Assembly: GCA_004335635.1 (NCBI GenBank)
Contig: QAXH01004823.1
Span: 421-64,420, forward strand
Length of the DNA: 64,000 nt
Source of the DNA: Chloromonas sp. AAM2
Lineage: Eukaryota > Chlorophyta > Chlorophyceae > Chlamydomonadales > Chlamydomonadaceae
Reading direction: 5' to 3'
Shown piece by piece: positions 12,493 through 24,821 of the stretch (positions within the stretch are counted from its first letter, which is position 1; each line of letters opens with the position of its first letter). Position numbers and translations under genes: made by a program. Below the pieces are notes generated by a model that saw only the letters and a program-made list of their open reading frames with translations, searched no databases and was not told the origin of the DNA.

Positions 12493-13083
12493 ATGGCCCG
12501 TCAGGATATGTACACTGGTGCTGGGCAGCGGTGGAGCCTAGATTTGCCCCAAGCTGCAGCCTCCAGGTAAGGCCCAGAAGCGAGCAGAAGTCAAATGCAT
12601 TGCGTAACTGGGCGTCGCAGAACCAATGTTCATGCCTTTGTGCGCAGGGTTCTGGGGCTGGCCGGAGTGCCGTTGCAGCTTGCTCCCAGTGGACTCCATT
12701 TGCTGATGTCAACAGCGGGCCTCTTTTTTGACGCTGGTCGCATTGTCGGCACGACGTTGCTGGGAGGCAAGGAGGCGGCAGTAGCCACTGCAACCGCCGT
12801 TGTGGCGAGCACAAAGTGTGGCTTTACTTTCGCCGGCGCCGTGGGCAATCGTCTAAGGGGCAAACAGTTGTGTCCTCGTGCTGGCCCGCGCGCAAGCAGG
12901 CACAGACGTGCCGCGCAGCTAGTGGCCAAGGGCAAGGGTGTATTTCAGCTCCCGTATATCATGCCTGTGCCAGCGGGGCGCAACCTGTCCAGCTCCACGA
13001 CCCTTCCTCGACAGCCAGCAGCTACCAAGGAGACACCGATGCAGCTGGATATGAGCCTGGGCCTGCAGTGTAGTCTGTTGTGA
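12493..13083 (+). CDS. small two-exon protein of unknown function
   Basis: Exons 12493-12566 and 12648-13083 join in phase (AG|G) with a GTAAGG donor and a GCGCAG acceptor, giving 169 residues. The middle is Ala/Gly/Leu-rich (GLHLLMSTAGLFFDAGRIVG, then AAVATATAVVASTKCGFTFA) and could form one or two hydrophobic helices. A basic stretch follows (RASRHRRAAQ). No family was recognised. The first exon overlaps sequence that also occurs at 20243-20330 inside an RNFT intron, so exon 1 may be repeat-derived. This could be a non-coding region that happens to stay open. Confidence 0.35.
12517..12600 (+). repeat. dispersed repeat R7, copy 1
   Basis: The blocks GCTG-GCAGC, TGCCCCAAGCTGCAGCCTCC and AGG-AAGGCCCA-G match 20243-20330, which has CGCCCCAAACTCAAGCCTCC and AGGCAAGGCCCATGG. 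Both strands are open. The minus-strand readings are also similar (LLGLTWRLQLGAN and LLAMGLAWRLEFGAD), so a decayed coding element is possible. Confidence 0.55.
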
Positions 13084-14670
13084 GCACAGCGCTGGGATTG
13101 CCGGACTTCGGATGCACCTTGAAGCAGAATCTATTGACAGGCTCAGGGTAACAGGACTGCCAGGTAACAGTTTGACAGTTCACCAGTTCTGTGTTGCGGC
13201 ATTAAGTCTTGCCAATGGGTGTAGACTTGGAATTGGTCATGGGTAAGGGCTTCTGCCTGCTCTGTACAAGCACAATCTTCACAGTGCCAATCCTTGCATT
13301 GCCACAGTGTCTGACAACTTCCTTCAGGTTGCCTGCTGCTTGCTTCCTCTCTGCTTCACTACCCAAACAGTGGTATACGACGTACGAATGACATTCACCC
13401 TGTTTGACGACTGTTGCGCAATGTTGCCCATGTTATCCCATGCTTCAAGAAACGAACTGGCACTCTGTTTGCTACAGTGCATCTGCACGTTCGTCTGACT
13501 GTACATGAGGACAATTTGCTTTCACAGACCTCACCTTGGGGTCATCTGCTTATAAACTCGAGTGTACTTTAGCCCTTCAGGCTCATGGCCCTGTGTAACC
13601 AGGCCAGGCCCTGTCGTTTAGATGCTGTTCACATCATTCCATATGTCAATCTGCCACTTGTGCGGAATGGGAATGGTTGCCTTCTTCTGCTCGCTTCAAT
13701 GGTATTCTGATGGTATTGCTGTTTGTTTTCAGGTCCGTTCGCTAATTCTGATGGTATTTGCTGTTTCAGTTGTGCCACTTTGTACCTTCACTTAGTCCAG
13801 GGTTCCCGTAGACAGCAGTTTTGTATATTTTTGCTTACTTTTCTGTTGCGAAATCCTGATTGATGCACAGAATTTGCTTTCCTTGAGTCTTGGCAGAGCA
13901 CAGATCAATTAATGGCATGATGCTCTTGCCATAGTTGTGTAAGTCTGAGTGGCTGGCTAGTCTCAAAACTTGTGAAGCTGTCTCAGCCACGTCAGCTGCA
14001 TCTGCCTTCTGTCTGAATACACTGTGTGACGTCAAATGCAGGACTCTATTCACAGTTGACTGATTGTCATTGAAGCTGAGTACAGCCAGAATCTAGTGGC
14101 ACAGCCATGATACCCTTCCCAACATTTCCGTAAGCAATCTTGAGTAGCTGGAGACAAGGTACTGCTTGGAGTTTCCTTGCGCTCCAATTACAACGTCGTC
14201 AACGACAAAGTCCCCTTCACACTTGACTTGTTGCAACTCAGAGCAATACCTCTGAAAGCTCCTGCTGCACCTAGTCAGTTCAATGGAGTGCATTCGGCAT
14301 TCAACAATGCGAACCCCATGTCACGCGTCTGCCAGAGCCTGCACAACACATGGCAGCCTCTCCGAGAACGGTTCCTGTGGGCTACTAGAAGCGACCACCA
14401 GAGTCATTGCCACCTGACACTTGAACACAGGTGCCACAGACTTGGAATGGTAAGCATATCAATCGTTCCCAGCAGGTCAGTGGAGCACAGCCGGTTTAAA
14501 ATCATATGATTGGAGGAGAAACAGGCAATCCCAGCAGCATGTGTTTGTGGACAGCTTGGCAGTAGTAAGCGTGCTATGATACGTTGCAGCTAAAACCTTG
14601 CACAACAACAGGACAGCCAAATGCATTTCTGAGCCATACCCTTGGACAAGCCTGCCATGCAAAATCCGCT
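13084..14670. other. intergenic region, no gene assigned
   Basis: Contains repeat R5 (13301-13352). Two minus-strand open stretches (14053-13835 and 14293-14093) have protein-like composition but no splice partners or known motifs. They may be decayed transposon or gene fragments. Nothing else was recognised. Confidence 0.5.
13301..13352 (+). repeat. dispersed repeat R5, copy 1
   Basis: GCCACAGTG-CTGACAA-TT, then CTTCAGGTTGCCTGCTGCTT and GCTTC-TCTCT. The second copy is at 36092-36144 in the same orientation with only a few differences. Confidence 0.75.
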
Positions 14671-17219
14671 TCATTCTATCCATGTGGTGTCTTCCAGACT
14701 AATAAGCGGTGCCACGGAGATGGCTGGGTAAGCCACCCGCTGTGCCTGTAACCGCTGCATGAGCTGCTGCCACTCCAGGGCACAGCCGCCACTACCACTG
14801 TCATTGCCGGCAGGATCGGCAACAGACGGCCGCTTCGGGGGCCGTCCGCGTCGCCGCGCCGGTGCCGGTGGCCCTCCTGCCTGTGTTGCTGCCAAGGCTG
14901 CAGTTGCCTGCTGGCCGTTGTGTGCTTGCACAGGGCAGTCGCATTCGCGGCATGCTGCCTCATGAAACCTGTGCAGGGCGCCGTCCGGCTGCAGCTCATC
15001 CGGGTGCAGCCAGCGCACCAGCGGAATCAGCGCTTCGCACAGCATTGCCTGCGTACAGCGCACACGCACACACCTGACATCACAGCACACAAGGTCCACC
15101 TGGCTGATTTCTTCCTTCAACATCATGGTAGAATACACATGCATGTGTTGATTCTTATTCTTCATACACACGTTTAATTCCTATCCTTCCATTTAGGCCT
15201 GCTCATTGGCTTCGGCAGCACCACAGACAGTCAACTTAAGCCAGCGTGCGTGAAATACAAGCTGTTGGTTTGTTTTCTGCAACCTCACACGCCTGCAACC
15301 CTTGCCAAGAGCCCCTGTGCCCACAGGCCCCTACCTGCGGCTGGATGTTGCTGGGTGCACATTCAGCCAATGCCTCGGAGTCCGCCAGGCACTCGGCCAG
15401 CGAGAGCACCGCGGTGTGCCGCACAAGCACGTCGGGCGAGGCCCAGCAGCGGGACAGGAGATCAAAGGCCTGCTGCACAGAGCTGTAACGGCCTCGTGCT
15501 GCATCCTGCGTGCGTAGTGAAACACACAGTGGCACGTAAGCTCATCATAAAGAGCTCAGATAAGGAAGTCATACAAATGACAGCTGCAAAATCAGGCTGG
15601 TTTGTTTGGGTGACAGAGTTGCTCATGCGTGTCTTGTCCAGCTAGCTGAAGGTTCCATCGGCGAGGAATGGCTGCTATGCATTGACTTACATGCTACATG
15701 CTGGCATCTATCAACGCCAGATGTGGGATTTCCTTGCACACACCTTGCCCACTTCTGCCCACAAGTCGAACAGGAACTCGTAGAGGCATGTGTGGTACCC
15801 GGGGCTGAAGAGCAGCGGCCAGCCCTCCGCCACCACCGTCACCCATGTTCTGAGCGTCACAGGTCGGGCACCTCCAGCTGCTTCCAACTCCACTGTGCCG
15901 CTCGCACCGGCTGCCCCGGTGTGGAGCGCAGCTTGCTGCTGATTGCTGGCTTGTGGACTGCCTTGCTGCCCGCTGAGAAAGGCTGACAATGGTGGTGATG
16001 GTTTACTGCGGCTCGGTGCTGACTGCTGAGATGGGGTTGAAGCAAGGGGAGCTGAGGAGTTGAAGGAAGATCGCTGGCTGATATTTTCGCCTGCAGCATC
16101 ATTTCGCCTGCTGTCTGATTGCATAGCCATAGAAGGTTGGGGTGCCAGGGCTGAGAGCTGTGAGCTGGAGGTTCTTGTGTGTGTTGCCTGCCTGCCCTGC
16201 CGCCTGCGCAATGCTGTCCGAGTGGATGCTACCAACCCTTGGCCTTGTAGGCCTTCACTGGCGTTGCTGCCACCAGTGCTTGCGCCTGCCTTGCCGGCGC
16301 CGAAGGTGCTGCGCAGTCCTGGTCTGTTGGGAGAGCTGAGTGGCGGTACGGCTACTGGCGTGTTGAGACTGAACAAGCGGCTGCGGCGGCGATGGGTAGT
16401 CTGCAGTGCGCCATACATCTCATCACCATGTGACGCGTCAGGGGAGGGCACTATCCCGTTTGTGTCAGCCATGCTATCTGTTGGCTTCAATGGGGCATTT
16501 TCTTCAAGCATGCTTGGCTGGGTGACTGGTACTGGCTGTAGGTTTGCATCCTGTGGTTGGAGCCCCTGCATTGCACTTGGAGTGGGCTGGCTGGGTGGTG
16601 GGATTTCTAGGAAGGCTGTGGATGGGGCGATCGGCGGTTGCTCTACAAGTGGCGGCTGCTCTGTGTCTGCCTGCTGTCGTTGCTGCTGATCTGTGGCCTC
16701 TGGTTTGTTTGCAGCTGCAGACCGGCCAGACCGCAGCATTCTGGCCAGCCTGCTTGTTGCATGGCTTGGTGCAATGGACTCATTCGCAGCCTGGCTGCTG
16801 CTGCTGCTGCTGCTGCTCTTGGCCGTGTGTCGATTCTTCTCTGCCTCTGGGCCAGAAATTGAGCGCTGGCGGCTGCGGCGCGTCCGGGGCAGAGGTGCTG
16901 CTGTGATTTGCTGTTGCTGGATGGGTGGCTGGCCCTCGTGCGGTGAAGAGGAGGGCAGGCCCAGGAACAGGTCATCAATACTGAAGTCTGGCTGCACAGG
17001 CGATGGGGTTGTTGGGGGCCGCTTATCTGGTGACTGCACTGCCTGGCAGCGAACCCTAGTCATTTGGCTGCCGCATGTGGGCCTGGGGCTGAGGGTGGTG
17101 GCTTCACAGGAAGGAGCAGGACCGCACTGCAGTTGCGTCATGCACACTGACTGTGCCCTTCTGAGAAACATCGTCCTTTTGGCTATGCACCGACTGCATG
17201 CTGCACAGAACGCACTCAT
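14671..17219 (-). CDS. large disordered protein with AT-hook and helical C-terminal region
   Basis: Three exons, all joined in phase 0: 17219-15744, 15505-15335 and 15048-14671, about 674 residues from the first ATG. Most of the first exon encodes low-complexity sequence rich in Ser, Gln, Pro and Ala, including poly-Ser (near 16810) and poly-Gln. An ordered part follows (RTWVTVVAEGWPLLFSPGYH, then DLLSRCWASPDVLVRHTAVL and AMLCEALIPLVRWLHPDEL), which looks like HEAT/ARM-type helices. The C-terminus carries an AT-hook (RRRGRPPKRP) after an Ala/Pro linker. An AT-hook implies binding to AT-rich DNA and a nuclear location (inference). The true start is uncertain: translation could begin further into the exon, or an upstream exon could splice in near 17050. 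No family was named. Confidence 0.6.
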
Positions 17220-17570
17220 TTGAATTGCGTGATCTGCCCTCCTTCACATACGGTATGTAAGTCTGCACATCGAAGCAATCGTTGTGGCCTGTCTTGCAAT
17301 CCATGGTCTTGACGACAGCACGCCGAGACTGGTCTAACGGAAAGCCGCCGCCGTTACATCTGCAAATTACACTTGGCTGTCGTTCGGGTGGACGACAGCT
17401 GCTGTTCTCAGTAGGGCGCCCCACGCAAGTAAAGGGCAGCGTGGCCACGAAGGGACCTGTCGTAGGCGGTTTGGACACGTGAACCTGGTATGGCGTTGAA
17501 ACTTCAAACACACCAACAACAGTCTCAATCCCAATACAGGCAGTCCAGCAGCAGACATCCAGGCTTACAT

Positions 17571-17840
17571 GAGGGGAGGGATTCCAACCCGTCCAACCTA
17601 CAAGTGAAACGAATTGCGACACACCGGGATAGTAATGGTGGTGGCCAACCCCTCGAGTGCTATCCTGACCGCATACCTCGTTAGACCCAAAATGGGGCCT
17701 GAAAACATTCGTATGGTTTAATGTTCATTGTCTCTAAAGCGTATTTTCTCAACACATCCGTCTGATTGCCCGTCTCTATACAGTCAACGGTCATCTTAGT
17801 GTCTGATTGTATCCTTCGTCTCAACCCTGCACGTAATTCG
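17571..17840 (+). mobile_element. dispersed repeat family R1, long copy
   Basis: About 270 bases that align end to end with 36510-36781. Shared blocks include ATTCCAACCCGTCCAACCTA, GGTGCTATCCTGACCGCATA (with a one-base gap here), AATGTTCATTGTCTCT and GTGTCTGATTGTATCCTTCG. By eye, identity is high over the whole length. The reverse complement contains GGTTGGAATCC, close to a tRNA B-box, so a SINE origin is possible. Confidence 0.8.
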
Positions 17841-18009
17841 TTACAAGCAACTAAGGTGGTACTCACATTGTAACTTGCAACAAACGGTCAGTCAAGCACG
17901 TGTTCGTCATTCAATAGAACTGACATGATAAAACAATATACAACGGATGCAGGACTCTGAGCTCCGAGGAGTCCTTTACAAAGTGCCTCTGTGCATCTGC
18001 TAGCCTGAT

Positions 18010-18066
18010 GTGAAGGCGGATCACTTTACATTGGCTTTGATGATCGCCTGTAACGTCAGTCCGTGT
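18010..18066 (-). repeat. dispersed repeat family R2, fragment
   Basis: On this strand it reads GATCACTTTACATTGGCTTT followed by GATGATCGCCTGTAAC, the reverse complement of the 5' part of the 6555 copy. It lies about 170 bases beyond the R1 copy. Confidence 0.75.
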
Positions 18067-18736
18067 AAAATAAAACACAAGCCAATGGACTGAGCATGAT
18101 TATCATGTCAATGTTTCCTCCTTCCATGGAGCATGGCTAATGTTTTGAAATGAGCAAAAAGAATCAAACATGACGGCGTTAGTCTTCCTTCCATAACCAT
18201 TCACGAACCCAAACCTAGGATGTCAAACTGTGTAATTGGAATTGCATGTTCTCAAAACGTGAGTTGCATGTTCTTTATCATCGTCTATCTGCCGCTGGGC
18301 TCTCAGCTTGCTGTTCAGTTGCAGAGCAGGCGAAAATGGCACATGAACCAGTATGAGCCTCTGAGGTATGCTGTCAATGGACCTGAACACATTTATGAAT
18401 TCATGAAGATATTGCCCTTAAGACAGTTGGAACCTGTGTGATAAGACGCTCAAAACGAGGGAGCCTATTCCGCCAGGAGAGCTTGTTCAACAATAAGTAC
18501 CAGCCACAGCCACAAATGATGAAGCGAGCAGCTGTCCACGTGCATCCCAAAGCTGTGTAGCCGTCAGCAGAAAAGAAACCTTGCAAGTTGTGCAGCCATG
18601 GGACAGGCGGAAGCTTCATGGCCTGGAGACGCACGCCTTACGCAAGCTGCAAGAGCTTTGGCAGAACCATACTGATAGCTGGCATCAGCAGCAGAAAACA
18701 CATGACCGTTGGCCTATGCGCTACGCAGGCGCCTGG

Positions 18737-21700
18737 CTAGAAAAGCCTGGGCATCAAATCGTTGACGGAGAAGGCCGTGTCTGCCAGTTTGACCTGCGAG
18801 CACGCGGAACAGCCAGCGCATCAGCCCACCGACGGGCAGCACACGTGCAATGCACATCGTGGTTTGCACAGCACCCTTGCGCCAGTCGGCAGATAAGAAC
18901 GGATACCTACACCGCGGTGTGCAATCAGCCGTATGTGGTGCTGCTTTGTGCAAGGACACGGAGCATGTTTATGTGGACATGCCAATGTGGTACATGGAAC
19001 ATGGATGGTGATTTGCATCAATTGCACGCTACAACAGGGGAGTGAACAGTGCTTGTAACTGCAGCTAGGCACTGCACATAACATGGTTATTCTAAGTGTA
19101 TGCTTTATCGCTCATCATATTCATGTCTCATATCCATTAACTTGCGGGACACATCCCTCGTGTGCATTGCACGCATCGACACGAGATGTACAAAGACAAC
19201 AATAACACAACACAATCCTGCCTTGCACTCCTCGCCCACCTGTTTCCTGCACATGGGGCACGTGACATCGCGGTCGAGCCACTGCATGATGCACTCCTCA
19301 CAGTAGCAGTGGTCGCAGCTCAGCTTCAAACCGCCGGTGATCGTGTCCTGCATGCACCAAGGCACAGGCAGATGTGGACCGCATTGCAAGAGAGTGCAAG
19401 TTGTGCGAACGTTAAACCAGCTGAGCAACCCACACGTCAAAACAGTAACAGTGAACATGGAGTTTGTGTAGGAGAGGGCAGGCCAGGTACTCCCAAAGCT
19501 GACACCAATAGGCAGTGGCCCATCATAAATGTGGTGCGGCAGCCGAGCGCAAAATCCAGCGTGCTGCTTAGCAACACCAGCAGACCAAGGGCTGTTCGCC
19601 TGGCTTTGTGACCAGATGCAGTTGATTCATCCAATGAGGCAGAGGCCAGCACAACTGCTTGTGGCCTTTCTCCGAGTGCTGTTAGCTGCTATGCTTCCGG
19701 CACCCTGCCCACTTCTCAGACCTCTGCCAGCTCATACTGACTATCCTGAGTGATATGTCGTGCAGTGCTTTGCAGCACACTGCCCTGTCATGGGCCTGGG
19801 ACGTACTGGCCTCACGTCGCACTGACCATACAGCCTGCTGAACAGTTGTTGTGCCCTCAAAGCACTCACGTGACAGATAGGGCAGTGGTCGCCCGTTGCC
19901 GCAATATCCTCGGGGGATGCAGGCCTGTGCACAAAACCACATCACACGACTCATTGCCGCAATAACCCCGGGGGAAGCAGGCCTGTGCACAAACACCACA
20001 TCACACGACGCATTGGACACGACGACAATGGAATGTTGAGTCTAGTTTGTCAGCAGCCAGTGCGGTCCCAGGCGTCCCAGGCCATGGGTGCAGCTCACAG
20101 AGAACACACAGGCCGGGCCCCACCTGCCAACCGAAGCGACGCTACCCCTGTAGGGCGCCGGACTTTGCTTCCTTTGGGCGGCATTCTGGATTGGTCATGG
20201 AAACAGGCTAACGCATGGGACTAAACTAGGAGTAAAGGGGGAGGTGCCTGCTGTGCAGCAATGCGGCTGCATCCGCCCCAAACTCAAGCCTCCAGGCAAG
20301 GCCCATGGCAAGCAAAATCGAAAACGGTTTGCTGTATGCATGGTGATTGTGTGATGTGCTGCTAAGCCGACACTCATACACTCGCTCCTGACATGGTGTC
20401 GGGCTTGGCCGCAATCTTGTCAACACTCCTTGACTCCTTCCCTTGCATCTCCAGGGTGCAACCCACCTTACATAGCCATGGTCCTGCCATGCACTGTGAA
20501 CAGCCCGTGCAAGCAGGTACGCTGTTCGCACAAAGTGCAGTGTCTTGAGCGTGAGGTAGGAGCCTGTCGCGAGGTAGGCGCTCCACCGCTGCAGGCCACT
20601 GCCGCTCCACAGGTACGTGCACCTGGGCAGGCCAAACATGGTGCATGCATGGGACACATGGGGCCTGCATGGGGCACATTGGGCCTGCATGGGGCACGTG
20701 GGGCATGCATGGGGTCCGTTGAGCGCCGGCCGGCATGAGAGCAGTACGGGCACTGAGGCCAATACTCAAGCCTTGAAATGAAAGGAGGTCAGACGACGTG
20801 TTTTGCAAACGAGAGCAAGGCTACAGACAGGGTTTGGTACCATAATCAGATAATTGGTTGTACAATAAGTCAAATGACTGAAAGCATGTGTGGAAGGCCG
20901 GGCGTCACACATAAGCAACGTGCATTTGAGCAAAAGACAGACTGAGGAGAGCAAAAGTGCCTTTGCAGTAGTCAGCTGATGGTCACAGCTGCTATTGTGT
21001 GTATTGGCGCAGACAAAGCTAGCCAGTACCCACCAGAAGGGTAGTGACAACAGGTTGCGGTAGAAGCGTGTGGCCAGGTTGAATATGGAGAGTGCGAGGG
21101 CAGACGCCAGACGCTTGCGCTGATGGAGGTGGGCAGGGGGGCTGCCGGTGCCTGAAGGGAACCATGCACGGCACAAGGGTACGTAGCATAACGTGAGATC
21201 AATATTGAAAAAGCTGGGCGTGCCTGACATCACCGGTCGAAATCTGTCAGGCACACATTATGGCCCTTCCTGCGGCAAACATTCGTACCAACACATTGCT
21301 CCTTCCCCTGCCCTCTGTGCTGACCAAGAGCCAGATGCGGGACAACCTGCGCAACCCGTGTAAAAAAGAAACTCGCATACTGTTGGCGCCCCAGGCTATG
21401 TATTGAATAAACCTGAAAGATGGAAAGAGAACCCAGAGGCAGGGATCAAGGATCAAGAGGGAGCATCATGACCACCGCTGCACGTGGTGATAACTACCGC
21501 TCCAACCAGGCACATGCCAGACGAAACCAGCTTTTGTGTTTCCATCTCGCCGTGAATGCAAGGCTGCAGACGTTGCGCCAAACCAATAACAGATCAAGCA
21601 TCTGTCAGTGCAGCACCCATGCTCATGCTTCCATGGGTATTCTCACTTCTTCCAGGTTCCTGCACCTGTCATGCCTTGTGTTGACTGTCCTGCCAGCCTT

Positions 21701-23816
21701 GCACCAGTGCCTATACGGTAGATAGTTGAGCCGCAAGGATTCTCCTCAACGTCATACCGCTGTACCCGACATGCCCTGCGCTGTTGCTTACCTGAGCGTC
21801 GGCTGGGCCTGGCCCAGTGCTTGTACACCAGCAGCACCGGCAGCTTGAACACGGCCAGCAGCAGACGCGCTATGCTGTCAACCACGCCCACTGTCAGCAA
21901 AGTCCAAGATACCTGCGAATAACGCCATTCATGACTGGGCATGTCCACGTGCAGCTGCACCAGACGTTGTTGGGAAGAGCCGTGGCTGTGAATGTGTGTC
22001 TTCAGCCTTGGTCAACGGTGGCTCTCAATGCGCTGTTTGCGGCCATCAGATGTCACACACACATGCCAACAGGCAAGACTGCGCAGCCTTTTGTAAGCAA
22101 GTGATATGGTGGTGTGGCTCACCGATGGCAACTGTGTCTGACACGTGCTGCCCAGCCACAAACACGGCAGCAGGGGGAAGCCGCGCGTGACCCACAGGCA
22201 CACGGAGAGGTGAAACACAACGAAGACCATGGCCATCAGCGTCTGCACACACGCAAACACCCATGCCACAGCTTCACGCATTGTGTAGCCCTGACAAGCG
22301 CCAGGGCAGGCAGAAACGCTTCGTGCATTGGGGAGCAGGAGGTGGTATGATTCAGCTGGTGGAAGCGGAAGTGGACAGCCTAGGTGGCTGAGTGCGCCTG
22401 AAATCTGCATCTCGTCCAGAACCATTTGGCCCACACTCATCACCATCCAGTATCACTGACCTGGTGCAGAGCGTCCTCCCAATTGTTCCACTTCTTCTGC
22501 AACATGCGATTGATCTGCAGTACAAAGGCAACACGTGGATTCTGGCAGTGACCACATGCAGAGTAAGCACCACATCCTGTGTCCTTGTTGCCTTCCTGAT
22601 GTTGGTTGTACTGGAACAGCCTTGCACAGTCCTGTTAGCATAGCGCATGAACATTCCGGGCACACCAGGCTGGTGTTGCCTTCCTCGCGTAATAGTCAAA
22701 CTGTATTGCATGTCCATGACTGCATGTCTGTGCTGGATAAGTCCGCCTGTCACAAAGACCCCAGTGTCGCTGCCATCTCACCCTGCCTGCCTGACAATCG
22801 TGATTGAATGGTAATTCAAAGGTTTGCTCAGCTCACACGTGCTGCACTGACCTTGAGGAGGCATCCCAGTAGCCAGGCGAGCTGAATCAGCTGCTTGGTG
22901 TGGTGCACCAGGAACACAGCTGCATGCAGTTTGCAGTGGAAGAAACACGTGGTAGGTGATGGCCCTCAGCCTCGCCTTCAGTGTGCTGACTGTGATGTGC
23001 GCACATGATGCTTCGGGAAAACATGTATGACCACTCGACCTTCCTAGATAGTATGCTGCAGGTTCAGGCGTAACGTATTGATTAGCTTGGCCACTTGACT
23101 CACATAACAGTAGTCCAAGGTATGGCAACATGCCCGATATCCAGGCTGCCACATTCCTGAGATCAAATTCATCGGGTTCTGTATGCTCTGCTGCTGGCTG
23201 TGTCTGCGTGCTGGAGTCATCCAAAGGACTTGTCTCCGTTTCTGTGGCGTCAGAGCTGTCATGTGTGCCCTGTTGGCCGTCTGATGCAGCAACTCCTGTC
23301 TGGGTACCATTGCCCCTGCAACACCGATAAGCAGTTCGAAGCAGGTGACTTGGCAGCAGGGTTAGGAGCCATGTGCATATAGGGTCCTCTGTCAAAGGCC
23401 TTTTGATTGGTAGACGCATGCTGCTTTGGGCATCAACGCATGGCCATGGCTGGCTGACTGACACACTGGCTGGCTGACACACACCTGGAATCTTGGAGTA
23501 CAGCTGCGGTTCTAGGGAAGAGAGAAGAAGCTGAGGTGCCGGGCGGAAGGGGCAGGAGGGGGAGAAAGGATGTAAAGCGAGAGCCAACCACCACCTCGTC
23601 TGCGCTCCCTCCCACGTCATGCTGCCATGCAGCCTGAACCCTGGCCCGTAGCTGAGAACCCCAGCTGCTCATGTTGGTGGCTGACTGAGCTGTCCCACAC
23701 TGAGAGGCTTGCCGATGGACTGCACAAGGAGACTGCAAATCCCCAAACCCTGGTGTGCGACGGTTACTACTGCTACTGCGACGTGCGTCCGGAGCATCAA
23801 CAACTCCCAGGATCAA
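18737..23816 (-). CDS. RNFT1/2-like multi-pass membrane RING-finger E3 ubiquitin ligase
   Basis: Eleven exons with continuous phase: 23816-23485, 23315-23104, 22919-22852, 22514-22461, 22242-22123, 21912-21792, 21151-21034, 20622-20467, 19924-19870, 19347-19240 and 18793-18737. They give 466 residues. The N-terminus is Ser/Thr/Asp/Glu-rich. Several hydrophobic segments follow (ISGMLPYLGLLL; QLIQLAWLLGCLLK; LMAMVFVVFHLSVCLWV; WTLLTVGVVDSIARLLLAVF; LATGSYLTLKTL). The C3HC4 RING is split over two exons: CPICH in one, then CDHCYCEEC and CPMC in the next. The last exon gives a short tail, VKLADTAFSVNDLMPRLF, like the end of animal RNFT proteins. Human RNFT1 is an ER E3 ligase in ER-associated degradation; that role here is inference. 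Exon 2 is duplicated inside the RUS gene, and the start of the first RING exon is partially duplicated upstream of itself. Confidence 0.85.
19898..20014. repeat. tandem duplication of an exon start (about 58 bases)
   Basis: 19898-19955 and 19956-20014 are near-identical. On the minus strand the unit carries the acceptor and first codons of the exon beginning the RNFT RING. The upstream copy is a decoy with an intact acceptor but has diverged, reading PASPGVIAA instead of PASPEDIAA, and lacks the Cys pair and donor. Confidence 0.8.
20243..20330 (+). repeat. dispersed repeat R7, copy 2
   Basis: Similar to 12517-12600 in the same orientation. It sits in the RNFT intron between exons 20622-20467 and 19924-19870. 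Confidence 0.55.
20641..20717. repeat. imperfect 20-base minisatellite
   Basis: Repeated GCATGGG-CACATGGGGCCT-like units, about four copies. It lies in the RNFT intron just upstream of exon 20622-20467. Confidence 0.75.
23159..23376 (-). repeat. segment duplicated at 60129-60359 (RNFT side)
   Basis: On the minus strand this covers about 60 bases of RNFT intron 1, its acceptor, and most of exon 2. A near-identical copy lies in RUS intron 4 on the plus strand. The RUS copy has one 12-base in-frame insertion and few substitutions. Confidence 0.9.
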
Positions 23817-24175
23817 CTGTTCGTACTGCAGCTCGTCTCATCGGCTGTCACCTCGCTCCTAACCGCAGGGATCACCCAATTTACAACTGACCAGGCCTCT
23901 GAAGCAATGAGCAGAACGTCAAACGTATAAGCTAGCGGAAGATGCTGAGCTGCTGCTGTTCCAATCGTCCCTGCCACTGTTTGGAAAAACGGTCGGACAA
24001 CAGCCTCCTGCGCAGAAACAGGATCTATGAAAATCCTGCGCAGTGATATTGCTTGCCAGGCCCGCTCCATGCAAATTGAGCATGCCAATATGGTGCATTT
24101 AGCGTCGGGATACTGCCATTGGTAGCTCCGTGGTAGCAGGACGTGATGGGGTGATCGGCATATGACACTGCGATG

Positions 24176-24262
24176 TTTGGCAAGACACAAATGTTCTTCT
24201 GGAGATATCGTTACGAGCGGTATCAAACCCACTTTACATTGGCATTGATGATCGCCTGTAGT
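24176..24262 (-). repeat. dispersed repeat family R2
   Basis: Reverse complement of the 6555 copy: TTTGGCAAGACACAA first, then GATATCGTTACGAGCGGTAT, CAAACCCACTTTACATTGG and GATGATCGCCTGTAGTG. Confidence 0.85.
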
Positions 24263-24821
24263 GTGTCAGCCCGTGCAAGCAGACTCGCTCAGCTTGCATG
24301 CAAGCATTCGGCTTGTATCGCCCCTGAGATAATGGTAAGACGGCGGATCATGACAGTAAAAGTACAGCGGGTATATAGAACAGTTCATAGAACAGTCCAA
24401 GCGTCTCAACTTGCGGCTGTCCGGCCAGACGTTGACCAAGTCAAAATGCTGACCGCCTTGTTGATGCGCTGACCCGTAGGATGAGCTTGAGTTTAGCTGA
24501 AGACTGAGCAGGGTACTTTGCCGTCTTTGCGGCCGGTGGCTGCAGATCGACGAGTGACCCGAATGCTGGTCTTGTCACGCCGACCAAGGCACACGCTAGC
24601 AAGTGGACTGCCTTAACTTGGCCGCGAATTGATATACCGCCCGTAGTCTCAGTGTTTGACAAATTCATGCGGCATGAGTGGAGATTGTGGCATGAATGCA
24701 AGCAAATGCGATGATCGTGGCGAGGCAAACCAGGCAGACCTGGTGTGCTGGCAAGATGACACCCCCACATTCAAGCTGTTCAATTTACGTGTTTTCATAT
24801 GCATGTCTATTGAAAACAAGT

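Larger units (their letters stand above)
17220..18736. other. intergenic region made largely of dispersed repeats
   Basis: Holds a near full-length R1 copy (17571-17840) and a minus-oriented R2 fragment (18010-18066). A minus-strand open stretch at 17622-17104 with Cys/His spacing (CKTGHNDC, CVLC) overlaps the R1 edge and looks like element-derived coding sequence, not a gene. Confidence 0.6.

Noticed and set aside
16060..16689. Long plus-strand frame opposite the AT-hook gene
   Set aside because: Shadow of the Ser/Gln/Pro-rich minus-strand exon. The minus-strand frame is longer and joins two further exons in phase.
18581..19045. 154-codon plus-strand open frame
   Set aside because: It lies opposite the final RNFT exon and intron, has no known motif and no splice partners. 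The minus-strand exon 18793-18737 gives the expected RNFT tail in phase.
21247..21456. Possible extra RNFT exon around 21310-21360
   Set aside because: It has an acceptor-like start, but joining exon 21912-21792 directly to 21151-21034 is in phase and matches RNFT. The extra piece adds an unrelated Gly/Trp-rich stretch.
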